Positions 21,358-30,473 of a stretch of 38,272 bases of DNA are shown piece by piece. The stretch is taken from positions 1 to 38,272 of the IMG/VR virus record IMGVR_UViG_3300025469_000012; one strand, written 5' to 3'. The notes beneath the pieces are model-generated. The model was not told the origin of the DNA. It saw only the letters and a list, made by a program, of their open reading frames with translations, and searched no databases. Both the position numbers and the translations under genes were made by a program. The number at the start of each line of letters is the position of its first letter. Positions within the stretch are counted from its first letter, which is position 1. This DNA comes from a virus.

Positions 21358-23100
21358 TCAGGCCGCCAACTCCAACTCAAGGTATGCATCCGCGATTCGC
21401 AGCGGAACCGGGTCGGTCCAAATTACTTCCCACACTCGTTTGCGTCCTCTGCCGAGCATCCGCTTGATGACTCGCTTGTTGTACTTCCCGATGTCTCCCA
21501 AACTCAACGTGTAGGTATTCGACCAAGTTTTTCCGGCGTCGTTTGACCAGCGCAGCATGAGTTCGGCTGGCCGCGCGTTGCCATCGCCATCGATCAGCGG
21601 CGGCTTGCCATAAACTGCGGTCCACATGGCAATGTCCGCCGCCGAAACTCCAAGGCCAACTTCGGCGTCGATTTCCAGTTGCTTGAAGTACACCCACTTG
21701 TTGTCTTTGGCGGTAGTCGGCGAGCGGCGATAGCCGCGAATCATGTTGCCGAAGTCGGTGCAGAACTGAGAGGACAACTGGTACACCGTGCCCGACGCCC
21801 AGTCCCCGACTAAGTGAATCCCAAAATTTAAGGTGTGGCAGACCGCCCGGTCCATCAAGTACGTGCCGTTGATTGCCTGCCAGAAGCCGCGCTTGTGCCA
21901 GTAGCTGGTCAAAATGTCGTAGGCCCAGCTCGCGCCCGCCGACGGGAAATCGAAGATGATGAAGGTGTGGCCGTACTCCTGATAGGTCCAGGCAACGGCG
22001 TCGGAAGTCTTTGCGTAGGTTTGCCACGCCAGTTCGACGGCATGAGTCGAAATTCTTTGGCCGCCGAAACTGCCACTCGAAAGCATGGCGACGAGCGATC
22101 CACGTTCGTCTTGAGAGAGCCAGGCCACCGCGTTTTCGGCAACCTGGGCAATCGCATAGGTGGCGCAAGAGCCGGTTTCAAAGAATGCGCCGGAAATGGG
22201 AATGAAAACCGGGAAGCCCGCCCCGCCGTTGTAGTACCACACCGTCTTTTTCGCCGACGAGAACTGAATGGTGCGGGCGTTCACTTTCATGCTGACGATG
22301 TTGTCGGGGAAGTAAGAAAGGGTGGCGATGTTCAGTCCGTTCCACACGGTTGCATCTTCCAAGTTCGATTGCTGAAAGGTGTGGGAGTTCTGAATGGTCG
22401 CGATCACGTAGCCGTCGCAGAAATCGATTTGCGCAATCGGCCCGTTGAACTGCGACATGACCACCGGGTAGAGGACGTTATTCCCCACCGCCGAAATATC
22501 CACTTGGAAATTGCCGTCACCCGATCCGGTCGAAACCGCGGTAGCGATGCCGGCGGAAACGACGTTTCCCGAGCCTGGCGTGAAGGCGAAAGTCGCAACC
22601 GCGCCGCCGACGCCGATGGTCAGCACTTCATAAGTCGAGCCGGTGCCATCGATCAGGCCGAGATCTCCCGGCGCGTAGCCTAAGCCCGCCGCGCCCGCGT
22701 GGATGTTCATGGCGGTGATCGCGCCCTGGAAGGTCAGCACGAAGAGATTCCCATTATTCAGGATGACAAGCTGCGATTCGTTCGCCGTCATCATGGTCGG
22801 AGTCACTGGGGCGCCACCGAGCGAGCCGTAGTTGGCGATCACGGCGCCCGACGCCGAGAGTTCGTAGAGATTCGAGCAGGCGGCGAAGGTTCTGCCGTTG
22901 ACGCTGAAGAGCCCGGGCACGGAGGTTTCCCCGGCGAGCTGGGCGAAGACTCTCCGGCCAGGCGTGTGCAGTAAGGCAATCGGAGTTTTCGCGCCGGAGG
23001 AGCCCGACTGCTCGCAGTATGCGTTCATGCAATCTTCATCGTCGATGTTCGGCGATTGCGATGTGTAAGTGGGACCGCAGAAGCCCCAGTTGCCAGGCAT
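21358..23100 (-). CDS. Packaged-DNA stabilisation protein, P22 gp10-like
   Basis: 580 residues. The C-terminal part has the hallmark pattern of the P22 gp10 family: LRWSNDAGKTWS, SLGDIGKYNKRV, RMLGRGRKRVWEVIWTDPVPLRIADAYLELE (read in short pieces), and the centre is made of beta-propeller-like strands. In P22, gp10 binds below gp4 and closes the portal channel after packaging. Its position next to the gp4-like gene supports the call. The start at ATG 23100 has GAGG ten bases upstream and is divergent from the small plus-strand gene at 23115. Confidence 0.85.
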   Translation of the reverse strand: MPGNWGFCGPTYTSQSPNIDDEDCMNAYCEQSGSSGAKTPIALLHTPGRRVFAQLAGETSVPGLFSVNGRTFAACSNLYELSASGAVIANYGSLGGAPVTPTMMTANESQLVILNNGNLFVLTFQGAITAMNIHAGAAGLGYAPGDLGLIDGTGSTYEVLTIGVGGAVATFAFTPGSGNVVSAGIATAVSTGSGDGNFQVDISAVGNNVLYPVVMSQFNGPIAQIDFCDGYVIATIQNSHTFQQSNLEDATVWNGLNIATLSYFPDNIVSMKVNARTIQFSSAKKTVWYYNGGAGFPVFIPISGAFFETGSCATYAIAQVAENAVAWLSQDERGSLVAMLSSGSFGGQRISTHAVELAWQTYAKTSDAVAWTYQEYGHTFIIFDFPSAGASWAYDILTSYWHKRGFWQAINGTYLMDRAVCHTLNFGIHLVGDWASGTVYQLSSQFCTDFGNMIRGYRRSPTTAKDNKWVYFKQLEIDAEVGLGVSAADIAMWTAVYGKPPLIDGDGNARPAELMLRWSNDAGKTWSNTYTLSLGDIGKYNKRVIKRMLGRGRKRVWEVIWTDPVPLRIADAYLELELAA

Positions 23101-23102
23101 AC

Positions 23103-23108
23103 TATAAT
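23103..23108 (+). promoter_or_regulatory. -10 box of a plus-strand moron promoter
   Basis: A perfect TATAAT whose expected start site coincides with ATG 23115. No good -35 is seen at the right distance. The gene lacks a Shine-Dalgarno, so a leaderless transcript is likely. The box lies in the start region of the minus-strand gp10-like gene. Confidence 0.5.
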
Positions 23109-23114
23109 GGCCTC

Positions 23115-23516
23115 ATGAAAATCTGGAACCAATGGAAACCGGCGGCCACTCTTTGGGGAATTAACATGTTGGGAATTTTCCGAACCGAACATTCCTACGG
23201 TTTTTGTTTACTTGGATTCGTTTTTGAATGGATGCGCCCGGATTACGCAAATAAGGATTTCCCTATGTTTGAACCGAAAACGCCGCCACCCCCGCCCAAG
23301 TGCGATTGGGTTTTTGTTTTAGAAATGAATGGACCCTCGGCACTACAGGAACGAGTCGTTACCGAGCTCAGCGAAGAAGATTTACGACTGAACTCTCAAG
23401 AATTTCTCGATAAATTTGGGCCGCCGATGATCCGGCGATTGCAAGCGCAACTGTATACACAACGGATGAAAGCTACTGCGGACGCCCGCCCGGATAGTTT
23501 CCATACGCCCAATTGA
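23115..23516 (+). CDS. Small plus-strand moron-like protein
   Basis: 133 residues from ATG 23115. The frame is open further upstream, but that part overlaps the gp10-like gene. The sequence includes a moderately hydrophobic stretch (11-35), a proline run (PPPPP near 58-62) and a charged helical second half (ERVVTELSEEDLRLNS). Base composition is more AT-rich than the flanking late genes. It overlaps the 3' end of the gp4-like gene by 44 bases in convergent orientation. No family recognised. Its own promoter and orientation suggest expression independent of the late operon. Confidence 0.65.
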   Translation: MKIWNQWKPAATLWGINMLGIFRTEHSYGFCLLGFVFEWMRPDYANKDFPMFEPKTPPPPPKCDWVFVLEMNGPSALQERVVTELSEEDLRLNSQEFLDKFGPPMIRRLQAQLYTQRMKATADARPDSFHTPN

Positions 23517-24303
23517 AATCCTGCTTCTGCCCGCTCGGCTTCGCTTGCGGCATTCCAAAATCCTGCGTATTCATGCGCGGACTTTTCGCGTTGTTGCCAA
23601 ACACCGCTGCCCGCGCCTGCAACGCCTTCGCATTGAGCGCCGGATTTTCCGGGCGGTTGGAGCCGGGAAGAATGTCCTCGGCCAAGGTGAGCATTAAGGC
23701 ATTGCGGTATCCCGGCGGCAACGTCCCCGGCCCCCCCGGCCCACCCAAGGGATCTTGGATGGAGACGAATTGCGAGACCGTCTGCCAAAACTGCAACCGC
23801 ACCTGCCGCGCGATGTTGCACACCGGCCAAAAATAGAGCGATCCGTCGGGATTCGTGGGGTCGTAGTAAAGATCGGTGGGAACGTTCGTTTGAATGTTTT
23901 TGACTTGCTGCGCCGCCCACCATTGCCGGTCGCGAATATTGATCGGCAGATCGACCAAACTGGGCGACGCCGTATTTTGCAAAAGCAACGCCGCCGATTC
24001 GACGCGCACCGGGCGCGGCTGGCCGTTGGTCGAAAACGTCGCTAGGCCGCTCGGCCCGATGGTATGCGGACTCAAATTCGGCACCAAGTCGTAGACGTTG
24101 AAGGCGTACGACCACACGTAGGCTTGCTTGGCCTGCCAGGTGTCCACCAGGTTGTTGAATTTGCGGAAGGCCCACTGCGCTTCGTCGGGGCCGGGGTTTT
24201 CTCCGGGCGCGACCGCGCCGATCTCGATCAAGGCATCGCGAACGATGTCGTAGACCTTGTAGGTCAACGGAGCCGGAGGATTCACTGGTGGAGAGATGGG
24301 CAT
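23473..24303 (-). CDS. Head-tail connector, P22 gp4-like tail accessory factor
   Basis: 276 residues. The N-terminal segment (VRDALIEIGAVAPGENPGPDEAQWAF then KFNNLVDTWQAKQAYVW, quoted in parts) is characteristic of the P22 gp4 family, which binds under the portal ring and begins tail assembly. Strand-rich middle, flexible Pro/Gly/Gln-rich C-terminus. In P22, gp4 also has muralytic activity; no motif for that is visible here. It lies next to the gp10-like gene, as expected. Confidence 0.8.
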   Translation of the reverse strand: MPISPPVNPPAPLTYKVYDIVRDALIEIGAVAPGENPGPDEAQWAFRKFNNLVDTWQAKQAYVWSYAFNVYDLVPNLSPHTIGPSGLATFSTNGQPRPVRVESAALLLQNTASPSLVDLPINIRDRQWWAAQQVKNIQTNVPTDLYYDPTNPDGSLYFWPVCNIARQVRLQFWQTVSQFVSIQDPLGGPGGPGTLPPGYRNALMLTLAEDILPGSNRPENPALNAKALQARAAVFGNNAKSPRMNTQDFGMPQAKPSGQKQDFNWAYGNYPGGRPQ

Positions 24304-24311
24304 GGGGTTAG

Positions 24312-24803
24312 TTAACCTGCATCCACTTCGTCGAGCGCGGCCAATTCTTCCGCCGACATCTGCTCTTCGCGCTTCGGTTCCGCGCCGACGGGAGCCGCTA
24401 TGCCCGCCCGGTTGACTTTCGAGTAATCGTGGCCCGGCGAAGGCTTTAATTTGAATTCCCGCTTGAGCGCCGCTTTTTCTTCTTTCTGATTGTTTACCTG
24501 TAACACGCGCCCGGTCTCATGGTGATAGAGCATTTTCGGATATTCATTCTGCGGATCGTGCGGATTGTAGTTGCGGCGCGGCGGATTGTTAATGTCGGTG
24601 ATTTCCACCGTGGGCTTATCGACGGTGAAACTGTTGCGAGTGGGAGTGACGGTGGACATAGGTTCCTCGGAAAAGTTTTCGAGACTGGATTGTTGTTCTA
24701 GAAGCTGCGCGCGAGTGGCGGCGTCGCGCGGCACACCTTCCAAATCAAAGGCGAGCGGCCAGCGCTCGCGGCGCGGTTTCGCGGTCGATTCATTGAGCGG
24801 CAT
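24312..24803 (-). CDS. Hypothetical virion-region protein
   Basis: 163 residues from ATG 24803, which follows directly on the T-run of a terminator and has no ribosome site. A shorter form of 115 residues from ATG 24659 has a strong GAGGAACCT site, the same sequence used by other genes here, and may be the true product. The protein is Pro/Asn/Lys-rich and charged, with short predicted helices; no family recognised. Confidence 0.6.
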   Translation of the reverse strand: MPLNESTAKPRRERWPLAFDLEGVPRDAATRAQLLEQQSSLENFSEEPMSTVTPTRNSFTVDKPTVEITDINNPPRRNYNPHDPQNEYPKMLYHHETGRVLQVNNQKEEKAALKREFKLKPSPGHDYSKVNRAGIAAPVGAEPKREEQMSAEELAALDEVDAG

Positions 24804-24805
24804 CT

Positions 24806-24843
24806 AAAAAAACGGGAGCCGGGCCAAGTTCGACCGGGCTCCC
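24806..24843 (-). terminator. Rho-independent terminator after the secreted decoration-like gene
   Basis: GGGAGCC (24814-24820) pairs with GGCTCCC (24837-24843), extended by two more pairs after one mismatch, and the minus strand continues with T7 (24812-24806). It would reduce transcription from the coat-protein segment into the tail genes. Confidence 0.8.
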
Positions 24844-24851
24844 ATCTCCAC

Positions 24852-25799
24852 TCAATAAAATGCAGCGTACGGCCCTTGCCCCGTGGTATAGGCGACGGAG
24901 GGCGTAATCGTCGATGGAATGGTACCGAACGTCTGTCCCGTGTAAATCTGGGTCAGAAGTCCCGCATTGCCGTCGGCGGTGACGATCAAGTTCAGGGTGT
25001 CGGAACTGTTCGACGCCTGCGAACACGCCCAGTACCGCGCCGGTCCCACGGCAAAATATTTTGCCGTGAAAGCATAGGGCGCGTACTGGCTTTCGTTGCC
25101 GGACGACGTCGCGGTGCTGGCACTATGGGCCAACAAATTCCCCGACGCATCGTAAAGAATGGCGTTGCGATTGCCATTGCCCGCCACCGTACCTTGCAAA
25201 AGCTCCAGCCCGGTCAACAGTTTGTTGAAGGGCAAATCGGCTTCCACGCAGTACATGCTGGTGTTGGTGGTGGCCGTCGAAGTCCCGACCCCGGTCAGCA
25301 CACTGCCCCCCGGCGAAGGCGCGAAAACCACCGTCGGAGAAAGCGGCGCGTTGACGCCGTTGACCCACACGCCACCCAAACAATCCGAAATTACCGAATT
25401 GTCGATGTCGATATAGGGCAACACGCTCGACTGCGTGCGAGTGCAACTTCCATTGGGGTATCCCACGGGATTCTGAAAATAAAAATACGAGGGGGGCCCA
25501 TACCAAACCACGGCGCCGTTGGCGTGCGTGCTGACCCGCGACGTGGGCTGGCCGCGCGTCACGGAAACTGTAGTGGAAGTCACGGCATTCACAAAGTCCG
25601 CTTCGCCGTCGATATAGAGCATCGTGCTGTTGGCGGTGATGCCCGAAGTCGATGCCAGACGAAAAACATTCGATTGCGAGTTGGTGGACGTGATGGCCGC
25701 CGTAAGCGTGGTGAAAGGGATGATGGTTTGCCCGAAGGACAGGGACGCCACAAGGAGCAAACCGCAGAGAATCAGTGAAAGTTTCAGAGTGTTTTTCAT
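24852..25799 (-). CDS. Secreted protein next to the coat gene, possible decoration or adhesin
   Basis: 315 residues from ATG 25799 behind CGGAGACACC. Residues 1-23 are a textbook signal peptide (KxxxK, long Leu core, SFG|Q). Residues 24-100 form a beta module (SNVFRLASTSGI, STMLYIDGEADFV, TVSVTRGQPTSR) of a kind I associate with phage structural proteins; the rest is Ser/Thr/Gly/Asn-rich with three or more cysteines. Directly downstream of the coat gene one expects a head-decoration protein, yet the export signal argues for a periplasmic or extracellular product. Function unresolved. Confidence 0.7.
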   Translation of the reverse strand: MKNTLKLSLILCGLLLVASLSFGQTIIPFTTLTAAITSTNSQSNVFRLASTSGITANSTMLYIDGEADFVNAVTSTTVSVTRGQPTSRVSTHANGAVVWYGPPSYFYFQNPVGYPNGSCTRTQSSVLPYIDIDNSVISDCLGGVWVNGVNAPLSPTVVFAPSPGGSVLTGVGTSTATTNTSMYCVEADLPFNKLLTGLELLQGTVAGNGNRNAILYDASGNLLAHSASTATSSGNESQYAPYAFTAKYFAVGPARYWACSQASNSSDTLNLIVTADGNAGLLTQIYTGQTFGTIPSTITPSVAYTTGQGPYAAFY

Positions 25800-25850
25800 G
25801 ATGGTGTCTCCGGGATATCTCAAAATTGAGATACTAAGCCGGAATCTCCT

Positions 25851-27113
25851 TTAAGCTCCCAGCAACCCTACAACGGCGTTGTCCTGATACAGGTTGCCGA
25901 ATCCGCCCACGGTATCGAAGCGGTTGATCTGCAATGAGCGGTAAGCATCCCATGCCTTGACGAAGCGCACCGGAATGCCCGTTTCCTTGTCTTCCGCCTG
26001 GGAACGGGCTTCCACGGCCTTCGGCAAGTAGAAACGCATACCGACAATGGCGAAAGCGAACGGCGTAAGAGCCAAACCTACCGTCCCAATTGCGCCGTTG
26101 GGATTGGCCGTACCGGGCCAAAGCGTGAGGGCCGCGCCGTTCACCGGCAAAGCGTCCACGTTTTGGTATTGGCTGTGTCCATCGGAACTGTTGGCATCCG
26201 GCCCATAAATCGCGGGCAGGATAGTGATGGTGTCGGCCCCGCCGGTCAACGTGAAGTCCTGCGTCACGGTGAACGTCTGCGGAGTGAGAGGGCCGGGAGG
26301 ACGCCGGGAACGCGGGTTGACGAAATTCACGTTGGCGATAGAAAACTTGTCGCCCTGTTTGAGAGTGTCGCCATTGGTACCAGTGACGATCAATGAAGTT
26401 CCGCTTTGTCCGGCTCCGGTGACGGTGACCGCATTCTGCCAGGTTCCGGCGGTGTGAGAGTAGAGGTTCTGCTCTTCAAACACGTCGAACGTTTTCAGTT
26501 TTCCCATCGACCCTTCCTTGAAGGCTTCCGTGATCGCATCCGAAGGCTGGAAGAGTGAAGTCACGGGAGTATTGATGGAATTAGTCTGCATGGAAGACGA
26601 AATCAGGGCCGCGCGTTTCTTCGACAGGTACGAACCGGCCTTTTGCAGCAAGCGGGCGCGCGCCTGGTCGAGAAACACGATGGACGTTGGATCGGTACCG
26701 AGCGAACCGACGATCTGGCTGCAATTGTTCTTAGCGAACAAGGCGGCCCGAGAGTCCCATTCGTTCGCCAACTGCACACCGGCTGGAGCTAGGTACTGTT
26801 CGCGAATTTCCTCTTCCGAGCGTTCGGCTTTGACGGCCGCTTCGTAATCGTCCCACTGGAAGTCGATGCCGAAAGGCTCGTCCAGGGAAATCGTGGTCGA
26901 AATGCGATTGATGCCTTGCGGGTTGTATCCGAGTGCGTTGCGGATGGTGAACTGTTGCGGAAATTTGACTTGGATCGTGGTACCGACCGTCCACGCCTTT
27001 TGGTAGTCTTTTTCCCAATCGTGATTGAAATATTCGGCAATCTTCAAGGCGTTCTTGAGATTGCGTAACACCTCCATGGAAATCCATGAAGTGTTTAGAA
27101 ATAAGTTGGCCAC
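25851..27113 (-). CDS. Major capsid (coat) protein, P22-type
   Basis: 420 residues from GTG 27113, with AAAGGA seven bases upstream inside the end of the scaffold gene. The N-terminus (ANLFLNTSWISMEVLRNLKNAL and the Asp/Trp-rich segment after it, quoted in parts) and strands with FGIDFQWDDYE match the P22 coat-protein family (HK97 fold with an extra inserted domain). About 220-300 corresponds to the insertion region. P22 coat is 430 residues, so the length fits. It directly follows the scaffold gene, as in P22. Confidence 0.88.
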   Translation of the reverse strand: MANLFLNTSWISMEVLRNLKNALKIAEYFNHDWEKDYQKAWTVGTTIQVKFPQQFTIRNALGYNPQGINRISTTISLDEPFGIDFQWDDYEAAVKAERSEEEIREQYLAPAGVQLANEWDSRAALFAKNNCSQIVGSLGTDPTSIVFLDQARARLLQKAGSYLSKKRAALISSSMQTNSINTPVTSLFQPSDAITEAFKEGSMGKLKTFDVFEEQNLYSHTAGTWQNAVTVTGAGQSGTSLIVTGTNGDTLKQGDKFSIANVNFVNPRSRRPPGPLTPQTFTVTQDFTLTGGADTITILPAIYGPDANSSDGHSQYQNVDALPVNGAALTLWPGTANPNGAIGTVGLALTPFAFAIVGMRFYLPKAVEARSQAEDKETGIPVRFVKAWDAYRSLQINRFDTVGGFGNLYQDNAVVGLLGA

Positions 27114-27116
27114 GGG

Positions 27117-28226
27117 TTATTTTCCTTTGAGGCGCGCGAGTTGCCTTGCGTTTTCCACCCGCATATAGGTCTCGGTGTCGCCGTCTTCTATGGCTTGAGC
27201 CACCGTATCTTTCGATACCGCACCGGTCCCGGAGAGCTGGTGCGGAGGGCGGGAAGCCTGGGTGACGGGTTTTGCAGAAGAAGAAACGGAAGCGCCCGAG
27301 GAAGCGCCCAGCGTATGGGCAATCACGGCAAGACGCGACACTTGCTCGATAGGATTGAGCAAATAATTTTGGCGCGCGTCGCGCGCGAAAATTTCGCGGA
27401 TAGCCGGATCGCCGATATTTTTGGCGACGTGATACAGCACTTCGTGGCCTTTCGGCGAATTCAAAATAAAGCCGTCAATGGGCGACTTCGCGGCGAAGAA
27501 AAGCACATCTTGCCCGTGTTCGTCTTTTTCGGCGATGGCCGAATTGACCACTTCGTCGTAATCGGGAAAAGATTTGCGCACCTGCGCGATTCTTTCATTG
27601 ACCACTTGCTGAATTTGCCGGTCGGCCTGCGATTGCTGCTGTTCACGCTGGGCTGCGACCAGCGATTCCTGCGCACGACGCGCCCCCTCTTCCAACAGCC
27701 ATTGGTCCCGCGCCTCTTCATAGTCGGCGTAGGACTTGTATTTCGGTTGGTTGGTTTTGGGGTCGACGTCGTCGATCTTCGGTTTGGCTACGGTTTTCGG
27801 CTTCGGTTCCGTTGCGGGTGGCGAGACCCGCTCACTTTCACGCTGCGGTTGCTCGGTTTGCCGGATCGAAGTCTGCCGCGCCAATTTTTCGCGCAGTTCG
27901 CGGTTTTCTCGGGTGATTTTCTGCCAGCGGCTTTCGCTGGAGGCAGGCGTTTTCTTCTGCGGTTTGGCGGGTTCCGAGCCCGCGGCGGTTTCGGATTCAC
28001 CGGGCGCGGCCGACTCGCCCTCTTTCACTGGCGGAACTTCCGGTTCTTGCGGTTTTTCTTTGATTTTCGCCGATTTTCGCCGATTTTCCTCGCGAATCTG
28101 GCGGGGATCCGGCGTGGAAGCGGAAGGCATCTCCCCCGTCAGACGATACTTTTCGTCCGTGGGAAGAAAATTCGACTGCGATTCGGAAACGGCCGGGGTT
28201 TCCTCGGTAACGGCTGGATAAGGCAT
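27117..28226 (-). CDS. Scaffolding protein
   Basis: 369 residues from ATG 28226 behind AAGGACAATCTC. The first 145 residues are Pro/Glu/Lys-rich and disordered, 95-120 and 165-225 are charged helices, and the C-terminus is Ser/Gln-rich and ends in a basic helix, typical of phage scaffolds that bind coat and portal and then leave the procapsid. Residues 148-178 (DPKT, YADYEEARDQW) share 18 of about 33 positions with the C-terminus of the exonuclease at 2325-3212. It sits between portal and coat genes, the standard place. Confidence 0.82.
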   Translation of the reverse strand: MPYPAVTEETPAVSESQSNFLPTDEKYRLTGEMPSASTPDPRQIREENRRKSAKIKEKPQEPEVPPVKEGESAAPGESETAAGSEPAKPQKKTPASSESRWQKITRENRELREKLARQTSIRQTEQPQRESERVSPPATEPKPKTVAKPKIDDVDPKTNQPKYKSYADYEEARDQWLLEEGARRAQESLVAAQREQQQSQADRQIQQVVNERIAQVRKSFPDYDEVVNSAIAEKDEHGQDVLFFAAKSPIDGFILNSPKGHEVLYHVAKNIGDPAIREIFARDARQNYLLNPIEQVSRLAVIAHTLGASSGASVSSSAKPVTQASRPPHQLSGTGAVSKDTVAQAIEDGDTETYMRVENARQLARLKGK

Positions 28227-28271
28227 GAGATTGTCCTTGTTTTTTTTGCGCTTAACGCCGCGCGGGCGAAA

Positions 28272-30473
28272 CTAAACTTGTTGAGGCTGAGACGGTTGAG
28301 ATATTGGAGATGGCTGCTGGTTTTCCGCTTGCTGGGCCGCTAACGTCTGCATCTGTTGCGCTTGTTGCGCCTCATGCTGATGTTCCATAGCCTGCAAGGC
28401 AACATCGTGAGCGCTCGAATGATTCTCTTGCCAAAATTCCTTATACATCTGCACCCGTTCGCTGTCGCTTTGCGCCTTGGCGGAAATTTCGGCGAGCAGC
28501 ACTTTGATGTCGTTGGCGAGCTGGGCACGCTGATTGTCGCCGTCTTCCTTCATCTGTTGGAGCAGGAGTTTGGTTTGCTGTTCGAGAATCTTGCCCGCGT
28601 GCTCCATATGCAGCGCCGCCGCTTCCTGTTGCGCTTGCTGCAATTGCGCCTGTAGGGCTTGCATGGCGGCCTGCGCTTGCGGCGGCAGGGCGGCTTGATC
28701 GACGGGCGGCGGATCGAACACGTCGGCGATCTGCTTGCCGATGGGGCCGAGCGTGGGACGCATCCGAATGGCCAAGGCTAGCACTTTGGCCGCGGGCGTT
28801 CCAGGCTGGGGAAGATTGGCGATGTTCTCGGTCAGGGAATCGACAAATTCATCCTGTTCTTCCCGTTCCGATTGATAACTCGGCCCGGTCGAGATCGTCA
28901 CGTCGAATTCGCCTTTGCCGGTGTGGAGATGGTTCGCGTCCAATCCTTGTACTTCATAGCTGCCATCTTCGCCCAGAGGATGCGAGGTGTTGCCCACGAG
29001 CTGCATCGTGGAACGCTTGCCGTCCGGCTGTGAAATGGGCATTTCGCGCTGGGTGTCGAGGATCGGGGTAATCAGTTCATTGATCTGCCAGCCCATATTG
29101 TGCAGAAAGCCGTTCTCGTAGCGGTCCACGAAATGAAAGCTGCCCAGCGACTCCATATCGTCGATTTTTTCGAGAGCCACGCCGGATTTCTGGTTTCTGC
29201 GCTGGGCGGCGTCCGGCAACGGCGTGATTCCCATGCCCGCTTGAATGGCGCGGGCGGCGGCGTCTTTGGCGATTTCCCAGATTTGAAAATTCGGAGCCCA
29301 CTGCGGACGCTGGGGCGGTGGCAGAACGTTCTGCCCCGTGGCGTCGATTACCGGATCGTATTGCAGGTAAGCGTGAGGAACTTTTGTGACTTCATCCCAC
29401 GCTTCCTTGTCGGACTCAAACTGGCCTTTCGCGCCGACAAACGGACTTTTCGGAATCTGGCCCGCTTCTTCACATTCACCGGACGCCAGGTAATCGAGCA
29501 GCATCTGCGGATCGCGAGCAAAGCGCACCATGGAAAGCAGTTGCCGTTTGGCCGTGCCCCCTTCGGTTGTCCAGCGTTCCGGGCCTAGACATGAAATTAT
29601 TGGGACCCGGCTTCCATCCCACGGAACCTTGTCGAGAATTTCCAGGCCGTTCGTCATGTACTGGAAAACTTTTGGGAGCTCGACTTTGCGTTCCCGCTTA
29701 ATCTCGCCGCGCGCGCCTTTTTCCTTCGCCAGCTTCCAATCTTCTTCGCTGAAAATCTGCGGGCCTTGCGCGGTTCCGATCAAGAACAGCGTCTTGAAAC
29801 TCGACTGGATTTTCCAGTACTCCGCCCGCTGCACATACTTTTCCTTAATCCAGTCGGTGATGGTCGTGTCGCTCAAGTCCTGGTCGCCAAAATCGGTGAT
29901 TCGCGCGCCGGGGTATTCGAGCTTGAATTGCGCCTTCGGCATGAGATCGAGGAAAAAAGCGTCGGGAATGTCGCTGGCGTTCGGCTGTTTGTAATAGGGC
30001 GAGAGCAAGACGCTATCGGGATTCGCCACCGGCTTAATGAGAATCTCCATGTCGAAACTGGAATCGTCTTTGTAGTCGGTGCGAATCAGCGCAAAACCGT
30101 AACTGCGTTCTGTCATCGACTGGAACGCCGACAAATAAATGGGTTGCGCTTGCGAACGCTCTTCGATCCCCATGATGGCCGCCGAACGCTTTTCGGCATC
30201 GGCGTCGTTCGCGCCGTTGCCTTTGGGAATGGCGGTGATGGCCCGCTTCGATTTGCGGACGTTGCCGTTGATTTGGGCGAGAAACTGATTCAATTGATCG
30301 AGATGGATACAAGGACGGCCCGAGCCTTTGCGGGCGTCGCGATCTTCGTCCGTCCACGGGCCTTCGGTCGAAATGGCCCGCATGTCACTAGCTCCCTCAT
30401 CCCTGATTTCACGCCAGGCGTCGCGATAATCCTTGTAGGCTTCGCGAATTTCTTTGGGAGTTGGATCGGACAT
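28272..30473 (-). CDS. Portal protein, P22-type
   Basis: 733 residues, close to the 725 of P22 gp1. The N-terminal part (KDYRDAWREIRDEG, GRPCIHLDQLNQFLAQING, NGNVRKSKRAITAIP) matches the P22-portal family, and the long C-terminal part (about 600-733) is Gln/Ala-rich helix, corresponding to the barrel of P22. Twelve copies form the ring through which DNA enters and leaves. It starts immediately after the previous stop (TAAATG). Confidence 0.9.
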   Translation of the reverse strand: MSDPTPKEIREAYKDYRDAWREIRDEGASDMRAISTEGPWTDEDRDARKGSGRPCIHLDQLNQFLAQINGNVRKSKRAITAIPKGNGANDADAEKRSAAIMGIEERSQAQPIYLSAFQSMTERSYGFALIRTDYKDDSSFDMEILIKPVANPDSVLLSPYYKQPNASDIPDAFFLDLMPKAQFKLEYPGARITDFGDQDLSDTTITDWIKEKYVQRAEYWKIQSSFKTLFLIGTAQGPQIFSEEDWKLAKEKGARGEIKRERKVELPKVFQYMTNGLEILDKVPWDGSRVPIISCLGPERWTTEGGTAKRQLLSMVRFARDPQMLLDYLASGECEEAGQIPKSPFVGAKGQFESDKEAWDEVTKVPHAYLQYDPVIDATGQNVLPPPQRPQWAPNFQIWEIAKDAAARAIQAGMGITPLPDAAQRRNQKSGVALEKIDDMESLGSFHFVDRYENGFLHNMGWQINELITPILDTQREMPISQPDGKRSTMQLVGNTSHPLGEDGSYEVQGLDANHLHTGKGEFDVTISTGPSYQSEREEQDEFVDSLTENIANLPQPGTPAAKVLALAIRMRPTLGPIGKQIADVFDPPPVDQAALPPQAQAAMQALQAQLQQAQQEAAALHMEHAGKILEQQTKLLLQQMKEDGDNQRAQLANDIKVLLAEISAKAQSDSERVQMYKEFWQENHSSAHDVALQAMEHQHEAQQAQQMQTLAAQQAENQQPSPISQPSQPQQV

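Noticed and set aside
27141-28343. Plus-strand open frame of 400 residues opposite the scaffold gene
   Set aside because: Shadow frame rich in Phe and Arg with no ribosome site; the scaffold on the minus strand lies in the standard gene order.
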